From: Corynebacterium uberis
GTDB lineage: Bacteria; Actinomycetota; Actinomycetes; Mycobacteriales; Mycobacteriaceae
NCBI RefSeq assembly: GCF_020616335.1
Contig: NZ_CP085051.1
Span: 2,232,001-2,296,000, forward strand
DNA: 64,000 nt
Reading direction: 5' to 3'
Every line of letters begins with the position of its first letter. Position 1 is the first letter of the stretch. Of the stretch, positions 54,918-63,794 are shown piece after piece. The notes beneath the pieces are model-generated. The model saw only the letters and a program-made list of their open reading frames with translations, ran no database searches and was not told where the DNA came from. The translations under genes and the position numbers were made by a program.

Positions 54918-55982
54918 ATGCGTGAGTGGTTTCCGGTGGTCATTATTGGGGCCGGTCAGGCTGGATTGTCCGCGGCTGGAGAGCTGGCGCGCTCCGGGTG
55001 GCTGCCCGGGCAGGATTTTGCGCTTCTCGACGCCGCCGACGGCCCCGGCGGTGCGTGGCGTCACCGTTGGGATTCCCTGACGTTGGCGCGCGCGCACCGG
55101 GTCGCGGACCTTCCCGGGTTCCCCCTGGGGCAACCCGACCCCACCACGCCGGCCTCCCGGGTCGTCGCAGACTATTACGGCGCCTACGAACACCGCCTGG
55201 ACCTCGGCGTCATCCGGCCCGCCACGGTCACCACCGTCACCGGCGTTGACCCGCACACCCTGCTTGTGGAGTTCTCCCACGATGGCGTGCCGCAGCAGGT
55301 GCGTACCAGCCGGATTATCAACGCGACGGGCACGTGGACGCAGCCGTTCTGGCCGGCGTTTCCCGGCCGGGAGAGCTTTCGTGGCTGGCAGCTGCACACC
55401 GCGGACTACCGGAGCAAGGAGGACTTTCGCGGCAAACGCACCCTGGTCATCGGCGCCGGGGCCAGCGCGGTGCAGTTCCTGCTTGAGTTAGCCCCCGTCA
55501 CCGACACACTGTGGGCGACGCGGCGTCCCCCGCGCTGGAGCAGCACGCCTTTTGACGACGCCTGGGGAAGGGACGTCGAAAAGCGGGTGCTTGCCCGCGA
55601 AGTTGCGGGACTGCCGCCGCGCTCCGTGGTGGCCACCACCGGGCTTGCCCTGACCCCCGAGGTGCGCGCGGGCCTGGAGGCCGGGATCCTCACCGCCCGC
55701 CCCATGCCCCTGCGGCTGCACCCGACGGGCGCGGAGTTTGCCGAGGGCTTCGAGCCGCTCGACGTGGTGTTTTGGAACACGGGCTTTCGCCCCGCGCTGC
55801 GCCACCTCGCCCCGCTGCGGCTGCGCGAGCCCGGCGGCGGGATCCGCATGCTCGACGAAGTCCGCGTGGCGCGCGACCCGCGGGTGCTCCTGGTGGGCTA
55901 CGGATCGTCCTCCTCCACGGTGGGCGCGCGGCGGGCCGGACGCAAGGCTGCTCTCGCGGTGCGAGCTACCACGCAGCGCTAA
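54918..55982 (+). CDS. FAD-dependent oxidoreductase (flavin monooxygenase-like)
   Basis: 354 aa with an N-terminal FAD site (VVIIGAGQAGLSAAGELAR), a middle NADPH site (TLVIGAGASAVQFLLELA) and the conserved ATG segment (NATGTW). It resembles YeeO/CzcO-type oxidoreductases; substrate unknown. The 3' end overlaps the methyltransferase gene by 17 bp, tail to tail. Confidence 0.85.
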   Translation: MREWFPVVIIGAGQAGLSAAGELARSGWLPGQDFALLDAADGPGGAWRHRWDSLTLARAHRVADLPGFPLGQPDPTTPASRVVADYYGAYEHRLDLGVIRPATVTTVTGVDPHTLLVEFSHDGVPQQVRTSRIINATGTWTQPFWPAFPGRESFRGWQLHTADYRSKEDFRGKRTLVIGAGASAVQFLLELAPVTDTLWATRRPPRWSSTPFDDAWGRDVEKRVLAREVAGLPPRSVVATTGLALTPEVRAGLEAGILTARPMPLRLHPTGAEFAEGFEPLDVVFWNTGFRPALRHLAPLRLREPGGGIRMLDEVRVARDPRVLLVGYGSSSSTVGARRAGRKAALAVRATTQR

Positions 55983-56628
55983 GGTCAGCGTGCTGGCGCA
56001 CCCAGGCGTGCATGGCAATACCCGCAGCCACCCCGGCATTGATGGACCGCGTCGAACCAAACTGCGCGATCGAACACGTCAGCTCCGCACCCGCCTGCGC
56101 CTCGGGCGTAACCCCCGGGCCCTCCTGTCCGAAAAGCAGCAGACACCGCCGCGGCAGCCGCGTGGTCTCTAGCGGCACGCAGCCCGGAGTGTTATCAATG
56201 GCCACCACGTGAAGATCCTCCGCGCGGGCAAACTCCATGAGCTCGGCCGTGCTGGCATGGTGGCGCAGCCGCTGGTAGCGGTCCGTGACCATGGCGCCAC
56301 GCCGGTTCCACCGCCGCCGACCCACAATGTGGACGGTGTCCACCGCAAACGCGTTGGCGGTGCGCACCACGGTGCCAATGTTGGCATCGTTTTCAAAGTT
56401 CTCAATGGCGATGTGCAGCGGATGACGCCGCGTATCAATGTCCGCGATGATCGCCGCCCGGGTGAGATAACGGTAGGCGTCCACCACGTTGCGGCGATCA
56501 CCAGCACCCAGCAGCTCCGGGTCATAGCGCGGATCCTGCGGAACCGGCACCCCCGGATGCTCCTCGGCCCACGGCCCCACCCCGTGGCGCCCCTCACCCC
56601 ATTCGGTCGGGCCCGGTACCTCAGGCAA
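55966..56628 (-). CDS. SpoU/TrmH-family RNA 2'-O-methyltransferase
   Basis: 220 aa. SPOUT signatures: ENFENDANIGTVVRTANAF (motif 1), FGQEGPGVTPEAQ (motif 2) and STRSINAGVAAGIAM (motif 3). It methylates a ribose in tRNA or rRNA. The TTG start 56628 lies 8 nt after GGAGGA and overlaps the pyrE stop, so translation is coupled to pyrE. Confidence 0.88.
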   Translation of the reverse strand: MPEVPGPTEWGEGRHGVGPWAEEHPGVPVPQDPRYDPELLGAGDRRNVVDAYRYLTRAAIIADIDTRRHPLHIAIENFENDANIGTVVRTANAFAVDTVHIVGRRRWNRRGAMVTDRYQRLRHHASTAELMEFARAEDLHVVAIDNTPGCVPLETTRLPRRCLLLFGQEGPGVTPEAQAGAELTCSIAQFGSTRSINAGVAAGIAMHAWVRQHADLSAAW

Positions 56629-57175
56629 GCCCCAGGTCCTCCAGGCCGAGCAGGAAGCGATACTCCAGGCCCGCATCCGCAATCACATCCGCAGCACCCG
56701 TCGCCCGGTCCACCACGGTGGCCACACCCACCACCTGCGCGCCGGCCTCCCGCAGCGCCTCCACGGCGGTCAGCGGGGAGTTGCCGGTCGTGGTGGTGTC
56801 CTCCACCACGAGCACCTTCTTACCCACGATGTCCGGGCCCTCGATGCGGCGCTGCATGCCATGCTTCTTGGCCTCCTTGCGCACCACAAAGGAATCAATA
56901 TCGCGCCCGTCCGCGTGCATGATCGCGGTGGCCACCGGGTCCGCGCCCAGGGTCAAGCCACCGACGGCGTCAAAATCCCAATCCGCGGTGGCCTGGCGCA
57001 GCAGCGCCCCAATCAGCCTGCTCGCCCGGTGGTGCAGGGTGGCGCGGCGCAGATCCACGTAGTAGTCCGCCTCCTTGCCGGAGGACAGGGTCACCCGGCC
57101 GTGGACCACGGCGAGCTGTTTGACCAAGCCGGCAAGTTCCTGGAGTTGAGTCTCATCGACGCTGGGAGTTGTCAT
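56621..57175 (-). CDS. pyrE: Orotate phosphoribosyltransferase
   Basis: 184 aa. PRPP-binding motif VLVVEDTTTTGNSPLTAVEAL (~110-130), ADYYVDLRRATLHH and VGGLTLGADPVATAI are the family signatures. Forms OMP in pyrimidine synthesis. Length is standard. It is co-oriented with the methyltransferase downstream. Confidence 0.95.
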   Translation of the reverse strand: MTTPSVDETQLQELAGLVKQLAVVHGRVTLSSGKEADYYVDLRRATLHHRASRLIGALLRQATADWDFDAVGGLTLGADPVATAIMHADGRDIDSFVVRKEAKKHGMQRRIEGPDIVGKKVLVVEDTTTTGNSPLTAVEALREAGAQVVGVATVVDRATGAADVIADAGLEYRFLLGLEDLGLA

Positions 57176-57186
57176 GCCTGCTAATC

Positions 57187-58455
57187 CTAGTGCTCGGGCT
57201 CATCCTCAATCCGAAAGCCCAGGTCCAAACTGGAGTCCTCCAGCGGGTCATGGCCCAGCTTGTTGGTCAAGTCCTCAAAAATTGACGAGGGCTTCTGGTC
57301 CCGGCGCACAGCGCGGGTACCCTGCGCGTCATCGGAGCCGTCCTCCTCGCCGTGGCCGATGGGCTCGACCTCATCATCCCCCGGCGCACCGGCCACCGGC
57401 CCGCCATGCGCCTCATTGCGCGCCCGGCTCGGCAGCGGCACCGGCTTATCGGGGCGCCGCACGGGCGCACCCTCCTGCTTCCCAGCGCTCCCCTGCTCCG
57501 GCAGCGCACGCGACGCATCCAGCTGCGAGGTGTCCAGCGGCTTTTCGGTACCGGGCGTGGGGGGCAGGACGCGGGCGGCGTCGGCAAGCGCCCGCAGCGG
57601 AGCGATGGCGTCCTCCCAATCGGCGGCACGGCTACCCCGATCGAGCTGTGCGATCACCCACTCAGACTCCAGCCACACCGCGTCCACAGCCTGCGGCAGG
57701 CGGGCCAGGGCGTCGCGGACGCGCTCATCAAGGAACCGGTCCGCCGCCTGCGGATGCGTGGCATAGCAGTGAAAACCCACGCCCTCCAGGTCCACCGCCG
57801 CGTCGACGGCAACCAGGTCATCGCTGTCTTCCTGCCCGCCGAACTCCTGATCAAACTCCGTGCGGCGGATATCCACCACCACCTCGGAGGAAGAGGGGCG
57901 CGCCACGGCCACCACCGTGACCGCGGCCAGGTCCGCCACGTGAATACTCACCCCATCAACGCTGCCGGAGACAACCTCCCGCGCCGCAGCGCCCTCCGCC
58001 GCAGCACCCCGATACCACAGCTCAGACACGCTCGGATCCGTACGCGCGTAGCTCCACCCCTTGTCCTGGGCCCACGCGCGGCGCTCCCGGCGCGCCGAAC
58101 CGGGCATGCCAAAGCGCGAGCGAGCGGCCGGGCGCGGGGTAGCCGGGGCCTCGGGCTCCGGGTCCTGTACCTCCGCGACCTCTTCAAAGCCGTCCTCAGA
58201 CAACGCCCGGGCGGTCACATCGACGGGCTCCTCGCCGGAATCGAGCTCGGGTTCCGGATCGAGGCCCGGCTCGGTTCCCGGCTCAGGTTCCAGCTCGGCA
58301 GCGGGAGTATCCCAAGCATCCGCCTCGCCGATGGGGTCGGTCAGCTCCGCCTGCGCGTGGCGGCGCCGGCGGGCGTCAATCCACCACAACACCAGCGCGC
58401 CAAGGAGACAGAGTGCAGCAAGCGCAAACAGAAGCGTTTCAGTCACCCCACCCAC
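57187..58455 (-). CDS. Conserved membrane-anchored corynebacterial protein
   Basis: 422 aa: one N-terminal membrane helix (~5-27), an acidic Glu/Pro-rich linker (~45-105), a folded domain (~125-300) and a hydrophilic C-terminal tail. The position between pyrE and a sulfurtransferase gene recalls the same unknown gene in C. glutamicum. GTG 58455 and GTG 58446 are both possible starts. Function unknown. Confidence 0.72.
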   Translation of the reverse strand: MGGVTETLLFALAALCLLGALVLWWIDARRRRHAQAELTDPIGEADAWDTPAAELEPEPGTEPGLDPEPELDSGEEPVDVTARALSEDGFEEVAEVQDPEPEAPATPRPAARSRFGMPGSARRERRAWAQDKGWSYARTDPSVSELWYRGAAAEGAAAREVVSGSVDGVSIHVADLAAVTVVAVARPSSSEVVVDIRRTEFDQEFGGQEDSDDLVAVDAAVDLEGVGFHCYATHPQAADRFLDERVRDALARLPQAVDAVWLESEWVIAQLDRGSRAADWEDAIAPLRALADAARVLPPTPGTEKPLDTSQLDASRALPEQGSAGKQEGAPVRRPDKPVPLPSRARNEAHGGPVAGAPGDDEVEPIGHGEEDGSDDAQGTRAVRRDQKPSSIFEDLTNKLGHDPLEDSSLDLGFRIEDEPEH

Positions 58456-58491
58456 TTTAACGGCAACCTCTTAACTTCCCAGCAGAAACGC

Positions 58492-59331
58492 TCAAAGGTG
58501 TCGTTGCACGGGGTTGAAAGGATCGGCGCACCACTGCGACCAGCCGCCCACAAAGTGCCGCGGCGCGGGCAGACCCGCGTACATCATCGCGGCGATGACC
58601 AGCGCAGAGTGCAACCCAGAACCGGAATAGACCACCACGTCTTCATCCTTGGTGATCCCGTGCTGGGCAAAAATCTCTGCTAACTCTTCCCGAGACTTCC
58701 ACGTGTTGTCTTCCCGGCGCAATGCGCGCACCGGCACGTTGATGGCCCCGGGAATGTGGCCGGCTTTCAGGTCCAGCATTTCTCGGCGCCCCGCGTAACG
58801 ATTCGGCTCGCGGGCATCCACCAACAACCCGGTCCAGCGTTTAACCTCGGCGATATCAATCACCGGCATCGCGCCCACCTGGGGGGTGAGGTCACTGGTA
58901 AAGCACGGGTTTCCGGGGCCGACCAGGGTGGGGTAGCCTCCGGCGACCCAGGCGCGCAGCCCGCCGTCCAGGATGCGCACTCGCTCCACCCCCGCCCAGC
59001 GCAGCACCCACCAGGTGCGCGCAGAAAACAGCCCCCGGCCCCCGTCATAGACCACCACCTCATGGTCGTGGCGCATGCCCCACTTTTCAAACCAGTGCGC
59101 AAGGCGCCGCGGGTCCGGCATGGGGTTGCGGCCCAGTTTCGAGGAGGGGATATCGGCTAGGGCGGAGGCGGGATCACAAAACACGGAGGTGGGGATGTGT
59201 TCGGCGCGGAAACGCGCGAAACCATTTTCTTCCACCGGACGCCATCGGCTTGCGATGACCGTCAACTTTCCCCCAGTTTGGATCCGCTCTGCTAGCTCTG
59301 CTGGCGAGATCAACACGTCCATAGCCGCCAT
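58492..59331 (-). CDS. Two-domain rhodanese-like protein lacking the catalytic cysteine
   Basis: 279 aa with two rhodanese domains as in thiosulfate or mercaptopyruvate sulfurtransferases. Domain 1 has YDGGRGLFSARTWW. In domain 2 the active-site loop normally reads CGSG-(V/I)-T-A; here it is SGSGLHS (~236-242), with Ser (codon TCC at 58624-58626) instead of the sulfur-carrying Cys. All other family features (HIPGAINVP, VDAREPNRYAGR) are kept. It is therefore unlikely to be a normal sulfurtransferase. Start 59331; 59322 is an alternative. Confidence 0.85.
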   Translation of the reverse strand: MAAMDVLISPAELAERIQTGGKLTVIASRWRPVEENGFARFRAEHIPTSVFCDPASALADIPSSKLGRNPMPDPRRLAHWFEKWGMRHDHEVVVYDGGRGLFSARTWWVLRWAGVERVRILDGGLRAWVAGGYPTLVGPGNPCFTSDLTPQVGAMPVIDIAEVKRWTGLLVDAREPNRYAGRREMLDLKAGHIPGAINVPVRALRREDNTWKSREELAEIFAQHGITKDEDVVVYSGSGLHSALVIAAMMYAGLPAPRHFVGGWSQWCADPFNPVQRHL

Positions 59332-59393
59332 ACTATCGCCAGCAGGCCACACCCCGCAGAACGAGAAGTCCCCCCGCCCCCGAGTGCGGTGCG

Positions 59394-59858
59394 TTATAGG
59401 ACCGCAGACAGCAGCGGGGCAACCGTGGTGACGATGGGCAGCAGGGCGGTCAGGATGCCCACGAACGCCTTGGTGTCCTCGGCGGAGGAGCCTTCCTTCT
59501 GCTCGCCCTTGCCGTTCTCGTCCTTCTTGTTGTCCTGATCCTTCGAGGAGGAGCCCTCAGAGTCCTTCTTGGAGGAACCCTCGGACTTGGCCGGGGCCTC
59601 GGTCTCGTCGGCAGCAGCCTCGGACTCGGCAGCCTCGGCGGTCTCGGCGGCGGCCTCAGACTCGGCGGCCTCGGAAGCAGGAGCCTCGGACTCGGCGGCC
59701 TCGGCGGTCTCAGCAGCCTCGGTGGCCTCAGCGGTGGCCACGACGTCCTTGTCCTGGGAGGAACCCTCAGCAGCGAAGGACGGGGCGGCGAAGACGCCGG
59801 AAACGAGGGCGGTGGTAGCGGCAACGGCGACCAGGGAGGTGCGAGATAGCTTCTTCAT
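59394..59858 (-). CDS. Secreted Ala/Glu-rich low-complexity protein
   Basis: 154 aa with a Sec signal peptide (MKKLSRTSLVAVAATTALV, cleavage near FAAE). The mature part is built from AAESEA-type repeats (~45-95), then a Ser/Lys/Glu-rich segment, then a hydrophobic C-terminal helix (AFVGILTALLPIVTTVAPLL). The order signal-disordered-helix suggests a surface or membrane-associated protein. Family unknown. GAGGA lies upstream of the ATG; a -10 TATAGT at 59924-59929 (minus strand) gives a leader of about 60 nt. Confidence 0.75.
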   Translation of the reverse strand: MKKLSRTSLVAVAATTALVSGVFAAPSFAAEGSSQDKDVVATAEATEAAETAEAAESEAPASEAAESEAAAETAEAAESEAAADETEAPAKSEGSSKKDSEGSSSKDQDNKKDENGKGEQKEGSSAEDTKAFVGILTALLPIVTTVAPLLSAVL

Positions 59859-59923
59859 GTGGATCCTCAATTCATCCAAAATAGACCAATAGGTGCAACC
59901 TGTAGGCTGTAGTTGCTACGCAG

Positions 59924-59929
59924 ACTATA
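59924..59929 (-). promoter_or_regulatory. -10 box for the Ala/Glu-rich secreted protein
   Basis: TATAGT on the minus strand, about 65 nt upstream of ATG 59858, is close to consensus. No clear -35. Confidence 0.5.
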
Positions 59930-60020
59930 AGCACACCCTTGGCCATCCGTCACATTTTCGCCACAACTTGGTACGAAGGGAGACACCCGCCGGCTACCCC
60001 CGCTCCCCCCGCCCCCGGGG

Positions 60021-62582
60021 TCAGCGCCGGGCGCTGACCTCCAGGCGCTCGCCGCCATCGGCGACGTCCACGGCCACGGAATCACCGTCCGTGATCGCCC
60101 CCGCGAGCAGCTCCCGGGCCAGCTGGTCGCCGATGGACTGCTGGATGAGGCGACGCAACGGCCGGGCGCCGTACGCCGGGTCATAGCCGCGATCGCCCAG
60201 CCAATCCCGGGCCGCATCGGACACGTGCAGGCTCAGGCGGCGCTGCGCCAGCCGGGCCGTGAGCTGGCCGATCTGGATGTCCACGATGTGGGTGAGCTGC
60301 TCATGGCTCAGGGCGTCGAACACCACGACGTCATCAAGCCGATTAATAAACTCCGGCTTGAACGCAGACTTCACCGCCGCCATGATCTGCTCGCGGCTGC
60401 CGCCGGCACCCAGGTTGGAGGTGAGGATCAAGATGGTGTTGCGGAAGTCCACGGTGCGGCCCTGACCGTCGGTCAGACGGCCGTCGTCCAGAACTTGCAG
60501 CAGGACGTCGAAGACATCCGGGTGGGCCTTTTCCACCTCGTCGAAGAGCACCACCGTGTACGGGCGGCGCCGCACGGCCTCGGTGAGCTGGCCGCCCGCG
60601 TCATAGCCCACGTATCCGGGGGGCGCACCGACCAGCCGGGCGACGGAGTGCTTCTCCCCGTACTCGGACATATCGATGCGCACCATCGCACGCTCATCGT
60701 CAAAGAGGAATTCCGCGAGCGCCTTGGCCAGCTCCGTCTTGCCCACGCCGGTGGGACCTAAGAAGAGGAAGGAGCCGGTGGGCCGGTTCGGGTCGGCGAC
60801 CCCGGCGCGCGCCCGGCGCACCGCATCGGAGACCGCCGTGACGGCCTCGTGCTGCCCGACCACGCGCTTGCCCAGCTCAGCCTCCATGTTGAGCAGCTTT
60901 TCGGTCTCGCCCTGGAGCATCTTGCCTGCCGGGATGCCCGTCCACGCGGAGACGACCTCGGCGATGGTGTCCGGGGTGACCTCCTCGGAGAGCATGGCGG
61001 AACCTCCGCGATCGGCGGCGGCCGCCTCGGCGTCGGCAAGCTCCTTTTCCAGCTCCGGGATCCGGCCGTAGCGCAGCTCGGAGACCTTGGCGTAGTCACC
61101 GTCGCGCTCGGCTATCTCAGAGTCGTTGCGCAGGGCTTCCAGCTCGCCCTTGACCTCCTGGACGCGGTCGATGGCGTCCTTCTCATTGGCCCAGCGTGCC
61201 TTGAGCTCGCTAAGCTTCTCGCGCTCGTCGGCCAGATCGGCGCGCAGCTGCTCCAGGCGTTCCTTGCTGGCGGCGTCGGTTTCCTTTTCCAGGGCGATCT
61301 CCTCGATCTCCAGGCGGCGCACGATGCGCTCGGCCTCGTCGATCTCCTGGGGCGAGGAGTCGATCTCCATGCGCAGCCGGGAGGCGGCCTCATCGACCAA
61401 GTCGATGGCCTTATCCGGCAGGAAGCGGTTGGTGATGTAGCGGTCCGACAGCTCGGCCGCCGCCACCAGCGCGGAGTCCTGGATGCGCACCCCGTGGTGG
61501 ACCTCGTAGCGCTCCTTGAGCCCACGCAGAATGCCCACGGCGTCCTCGACGCTGGGCTCCCCGACGTAGACCTGCTGGAAGCGCCGCTCCAGCGCCGCGT
61601 CCTTCTCGATGTACTTGCGGTACTCGTCCAGGGTGGTTGCGCCGACGAGCCGCAGCTCACCGCGTGCCAGCAGGGGCTTGATCATGTTCCCGGCGTCCAT
61701 CGCGGACTCCCCGGTCGCCCCGGCGCCAACAATGGTGTGCAGCTCATCGATGAAGGTGATGATCTGGCCGTCGGCATTCTTAATCTCATCGAGGACAGCC
61801 TTGAGGCGTTCCTCAAACTCGCCGCGGTACTTCGCGCCGGCGACCAGGGAACCCAGGTCCAGGGAGATCAGCGTCTTGCCCTTCAACGACTCCGGGACGT
61901 CCCCGGCGACGATGCGCCGCGCCAGGCCCTCAACAATGGCAGTCTTGCCCACGCCGGGCTCGCCGATGAGCACCGGATTGTTCTTGGTCCGCCGGGACAG
62001 CACCTGCACCACGCGCCGGATCTCCGAGTCGCGCCCAATAACCGGGTCGATCTTGCCGTCGCGGGCCCGCGCCGTTAAGTCCGTGGAGTACTTCTCCAAC
62101 GCCTGGAACTGGCCCTCCGGATCCTGGGTGGTCACCTTGTGCCCGCCGCGCACGGAGGGGAAGGCCGCGGTGATGGCCTCATAGGTCGCGCCCTTGCCCT
62201 TGAGTAGCTGGGCGGTGTCATCGCTGCCGCGGGCGATGCCGGCGAGCAGCACCTCGGTAGAGACGTACTCATCGCCCAGCTCCCCCGCCAGCTCCTGGGC
62301 GGCGGTCAGGGCGTTGAGCGCGTCCCGGTTGAAGTTCGGGTTGGCCATATTTTGCCCGCTCGCCGACGGATATCCGGCGACGAGCTCACGCGCGCCCGCG
62401 ATCACGGCCTGCGGGTCCACGCCCGCGGCCTGCAGGACGGGCGCGGCCACGCCGTCCGCCTGCTCCAGGATGGCCTGCAGCAGGTGCGCCGGACGAATGT
62501 CCGGGTTGCCCGCCGCCGAAGCGGTGCTTAAGGCCGCCTGGAGGGCCTCCGAGGTTTTGGTTGTGGGGTTAAAAGAGTTCAT
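60021..62582 (-). CDS. clpB: Disaggregase chaperone ClpB
   Basis: 853-aa Hsp100 ATPase that rescues aggregated proteins with DnaK. Double N-domain (~1-145), NBD1 with Walker [14 protein letters not shown] (~205), the coiled-coil middle domain (~400-520), NBD2 with Walker [17 protein letters not shown] and arginine finger regions; ends EVSARR. ATG 62582 ([10 protein letters not shown]) is the family start; 62624 is less likely. The upstream HAIR-like box and SigH-type promoter indicate heat and oxidative stress control. Confidence 0.97.
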   Translation of the reverse strand: MNSFNPTTKTSEALQAALSTASAAGNPDIRPAHLLQAILEQADGVAAPVLQAAGVDPQAVIAGARELVAGYPSASGQNMANPNFNRDALNALTAAQELAGELGDEYVSTEVLLAGIARGSDDTAQLLKGKGATYEAITAAFPSVRGGHKVTTQDPEGQFQALEKYSTDLTARARDGKIDPVIGRDSEIRRVVQVLSRRTKNNPVLIGEPGVGKTAIVEGLARRIVAGDVPESLKGKTLISLDLGSLVAGAKYRGEFEERLKAVLDEIKNADGQIITFIDELHTIVGAGATGESAMDAGNMIKPLLARGELRLVGATTLDEYRKYIEKDAALERRFQQVYVGEPSVEDAVGILRGLKERYEVHHGVRIQDSALVAAAELSDRYITNRFLPDKAIDLVDEAASRLRMEIDSSPQEIDEAERIVRRLEIEEIALEKETDAASKERLEQLRADLADEREKLSELKARWANEKDAIDRVQEVKGELEALRNDSEIAERDGDYAKVSELRYGRIPELEKELADAEAAAADRGGSAMLSEEVTPDTIAEVVSAWTGIPAGKMLQGETEKLLNMEAELGKRVVGQHEAVTAVSDAVRRARAGVADPNRPTGSFLFLGPTGVGKTELAKALAEFLFDDERAMVRIDMSEYGEKHSVARLVGAPPGYVGYDAGGQLTEAVRRRPYTVVLFDEVEKAHPDVFDVLLQVLDDGRLTDGQGRTVDFRNTILILTSNLGAGGSREQIMAAVKSAFKPEFINRLDDVVVFDALSHEQLTHIVDIQIGQLTARLAQRRLSLHVSDAARDWLGDRGYDPAYGARPLRRLIQQSIGDQLARELLAGAITDGDSVAVDVADGGERLEVSARR

Positions 62583-62639
62583 GCGAGTGGCGCCTACCTT
62601 CCTACCTGCGCTTGGTGCGCTCAAGTTTATCTAGTCACT

Positions 62640-62678
62640 AGCTATAACGCACCAGGAGTTGAGTCTGTTCCACTCAGG
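62640..62678 (-). promoter_or_regulatory. HAIR-like HspR box overlapping a SigH-type promoter of clpB
   Basis: GTTGAGT-N7-ACTCAGG (62658-62678) matches the HspR HAIR consensus CTTGAGT-N7-ACTCAAG at 12 of 14 fixed positions. On the minus strand GGAAC within this box and GTTAT 18 nt downstream fit the SigH promoter pattern GGAA-N17-19-GTT. Repressor and stress sigma sites therefore overlap, as expected for clpB in actinobacteria. Confidence 0.75.
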
Positions 62679-62714
62679 TAAGAATTTTTTCGCTTATCGA
62701 CGCCCCTCGTCCCC

Positions 62715-63347
62715 CTAGCTCCCCAACAGCGAGACGCGCGCACGCCGATGCGCCGCATCCCCCGTGCGCTCGGCCTCATCGACCAGGCCGCTGGCATAGT
62801 CCGCGTAAGAAATCACCGACTCCCCGGCCGCGTTGGTGGTGAACTCCTCGCCTGCCAGCTGGTAGTTGCCCGTGCGCGGGCCGTCCGCCCGGAAGTCCGC
62901 GGCCGGGCTGATAAACGTCCAGTCCACGTCGTCACGCTCCCGCAAGGCGGCCAGCTGCTTGATCTGGCCCTCGGCCGTGGCCAGGAACTCCGCCGGAAAC
63001 TCCGGGGTCTGCGCCAGCATGCGCGTGTGCTCCGCATCAACGAAGAGGCTGCCCGCACCGCCGACGACGAGCAGGCGTGCCCCGGCGGCTGCGGCGGCGT
63101 CGGCAAGCACCTCCACGCTGGGCACATGCTGGGTCGGGTCATTCGGGAAGCTCAGCGCATCGACCACCACATCCGCGCCCTTTATGTCGGCGGCGCTGAG
63201 GTCAAAGGCGTCCTTGACCAGGGCGTGCTGGGCGGGGGTGTCCACCTCGCGGCGGGTTACGGCGGTGACCTCGTGGCCGCGATCCACCGCCTCGGCGACG
63301 ATGCGGCTACCCGCCTGGCCTGCGGCTCCGACGACGATGATCTTCAT
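62715..63347 (-). CDS. NAD(P)-binding (NmrA/YwnB-like) protein
   Basis: 210 aa Rossmann protein: IIVVGAAGQAGSRIVAEA at the N-terminus, DVVVDALSFPND, and a C-terminal SISYADYA-like ending (VISYADYASGLVDEAE) of the atypical SDR group. Divergent from an HxlR regulator; such pairs usually respond to electrophiles such as quinones or aldehydes (inference). Confidence 0.83.
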   Translation of the reverse strand: MKIIVVGAAGQAGSRIVAEAVDRGHEVTAVTRREVDTPAQHALVKDAFDLSAADIKGADVVVDALSFPNDPTQHVPSVEVLADAAAAAGARLLVVGGAGSLFVDAEHTRMLAQTPEFPAEFLATAEGQIKQLAALRERDDVDWTFISPAADFRADGPRTGNYQLAGEEFTTNAAGESVISYADYASGLVDEAERTGDAAHRRARVSLLGS

Positions 63348-63392
63348 AATTGTCCTCCTTGGGAATCGGTTGACTAGCTGACCCCCACGACC

Positions 63393-63428
63393 CTAGTATC
63401 CAAAGGAAACTAGTAACCAAATGGAAAC
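63393..63428. promoter_or_regulatory. HxlR-type operator between divergent genes
   Basis: CTAGTATCC-AAA-GGAAACTAG (63393-63413) is a 21-bp palindrome with one mismatch. Its right part is repeated (GTAACCAAATGGAAAC, 63412-63427), so there are two tandem CCAAA-GGAAAC sites. They lie between the two start codons, suited for autoregulation by the HxlR protein. Confidence 0.6.
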
Positions 63429-63449
63429 CCCCTTACCCAACGGATAGCA

Positions 63450-63794
63450 ATGCCCCTGAACAGCACCGATCATCCCCTACCCGCCTGCCCCGTCGAGGTC
63501 ACGCTGCGCGCCATCGGCACCAGCTGGAAGATCCTCATCCTGCGCGAACTGCTCGGCGGGCACCAGCTGCGCTTCGGCGAGCTCAAAGAGCGCGTCACCG
63601 GGATCAGCCCCAAAATGCTCACCGCCAACCTCCGCGCCATGGAGGCCGACGGCCTGCTCACCCGCACCGCCCACCCCACCATCCCCCCGCGGGTGGACTA
63701 CCAGCTCACCGAACTAGGCGAAAGCCTCGCACCGGTGCTCGACGCCATGAAGAAGTGGGGCTCGGCTATTCCTGCAACGGCTCATACTGCGTAG
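63450..63794 (+). CDS. HxlR family transcriptional regulator
   Basis: 114-aa winged-helix protein: conserved CPVEVTLRAIGTSWKILIL (redox-sensing Cys ~13 position), LRFGELKERVTGISPKML (recognition helix) and VDYQLTELGESL (wing). In HxlR/YodB/CatR proteins this N-terminal Cys senses electrophiles; the Cys is present here. Divergent from the NAD(P)-binding protein gene. Confidence 0.9.
   Translation: MPLNSTDHPLPACPVEVTLRAIGTSWKILILRELLGGHQLRFGELKERVTGISPKMLTANLRAMEADGLLTRTAHPTIPPRVDYQLTELGESLAPVLDAMKKWGSAIPATAHTA

Noticed and set aside
60020..60038. Palindrome GTCAGCGCC/GGCGCTGAC at the clpB stop as a terminator
   Set aside because: The arms nearly touch, the palindrome overlaps the coding end and there is no T tract.
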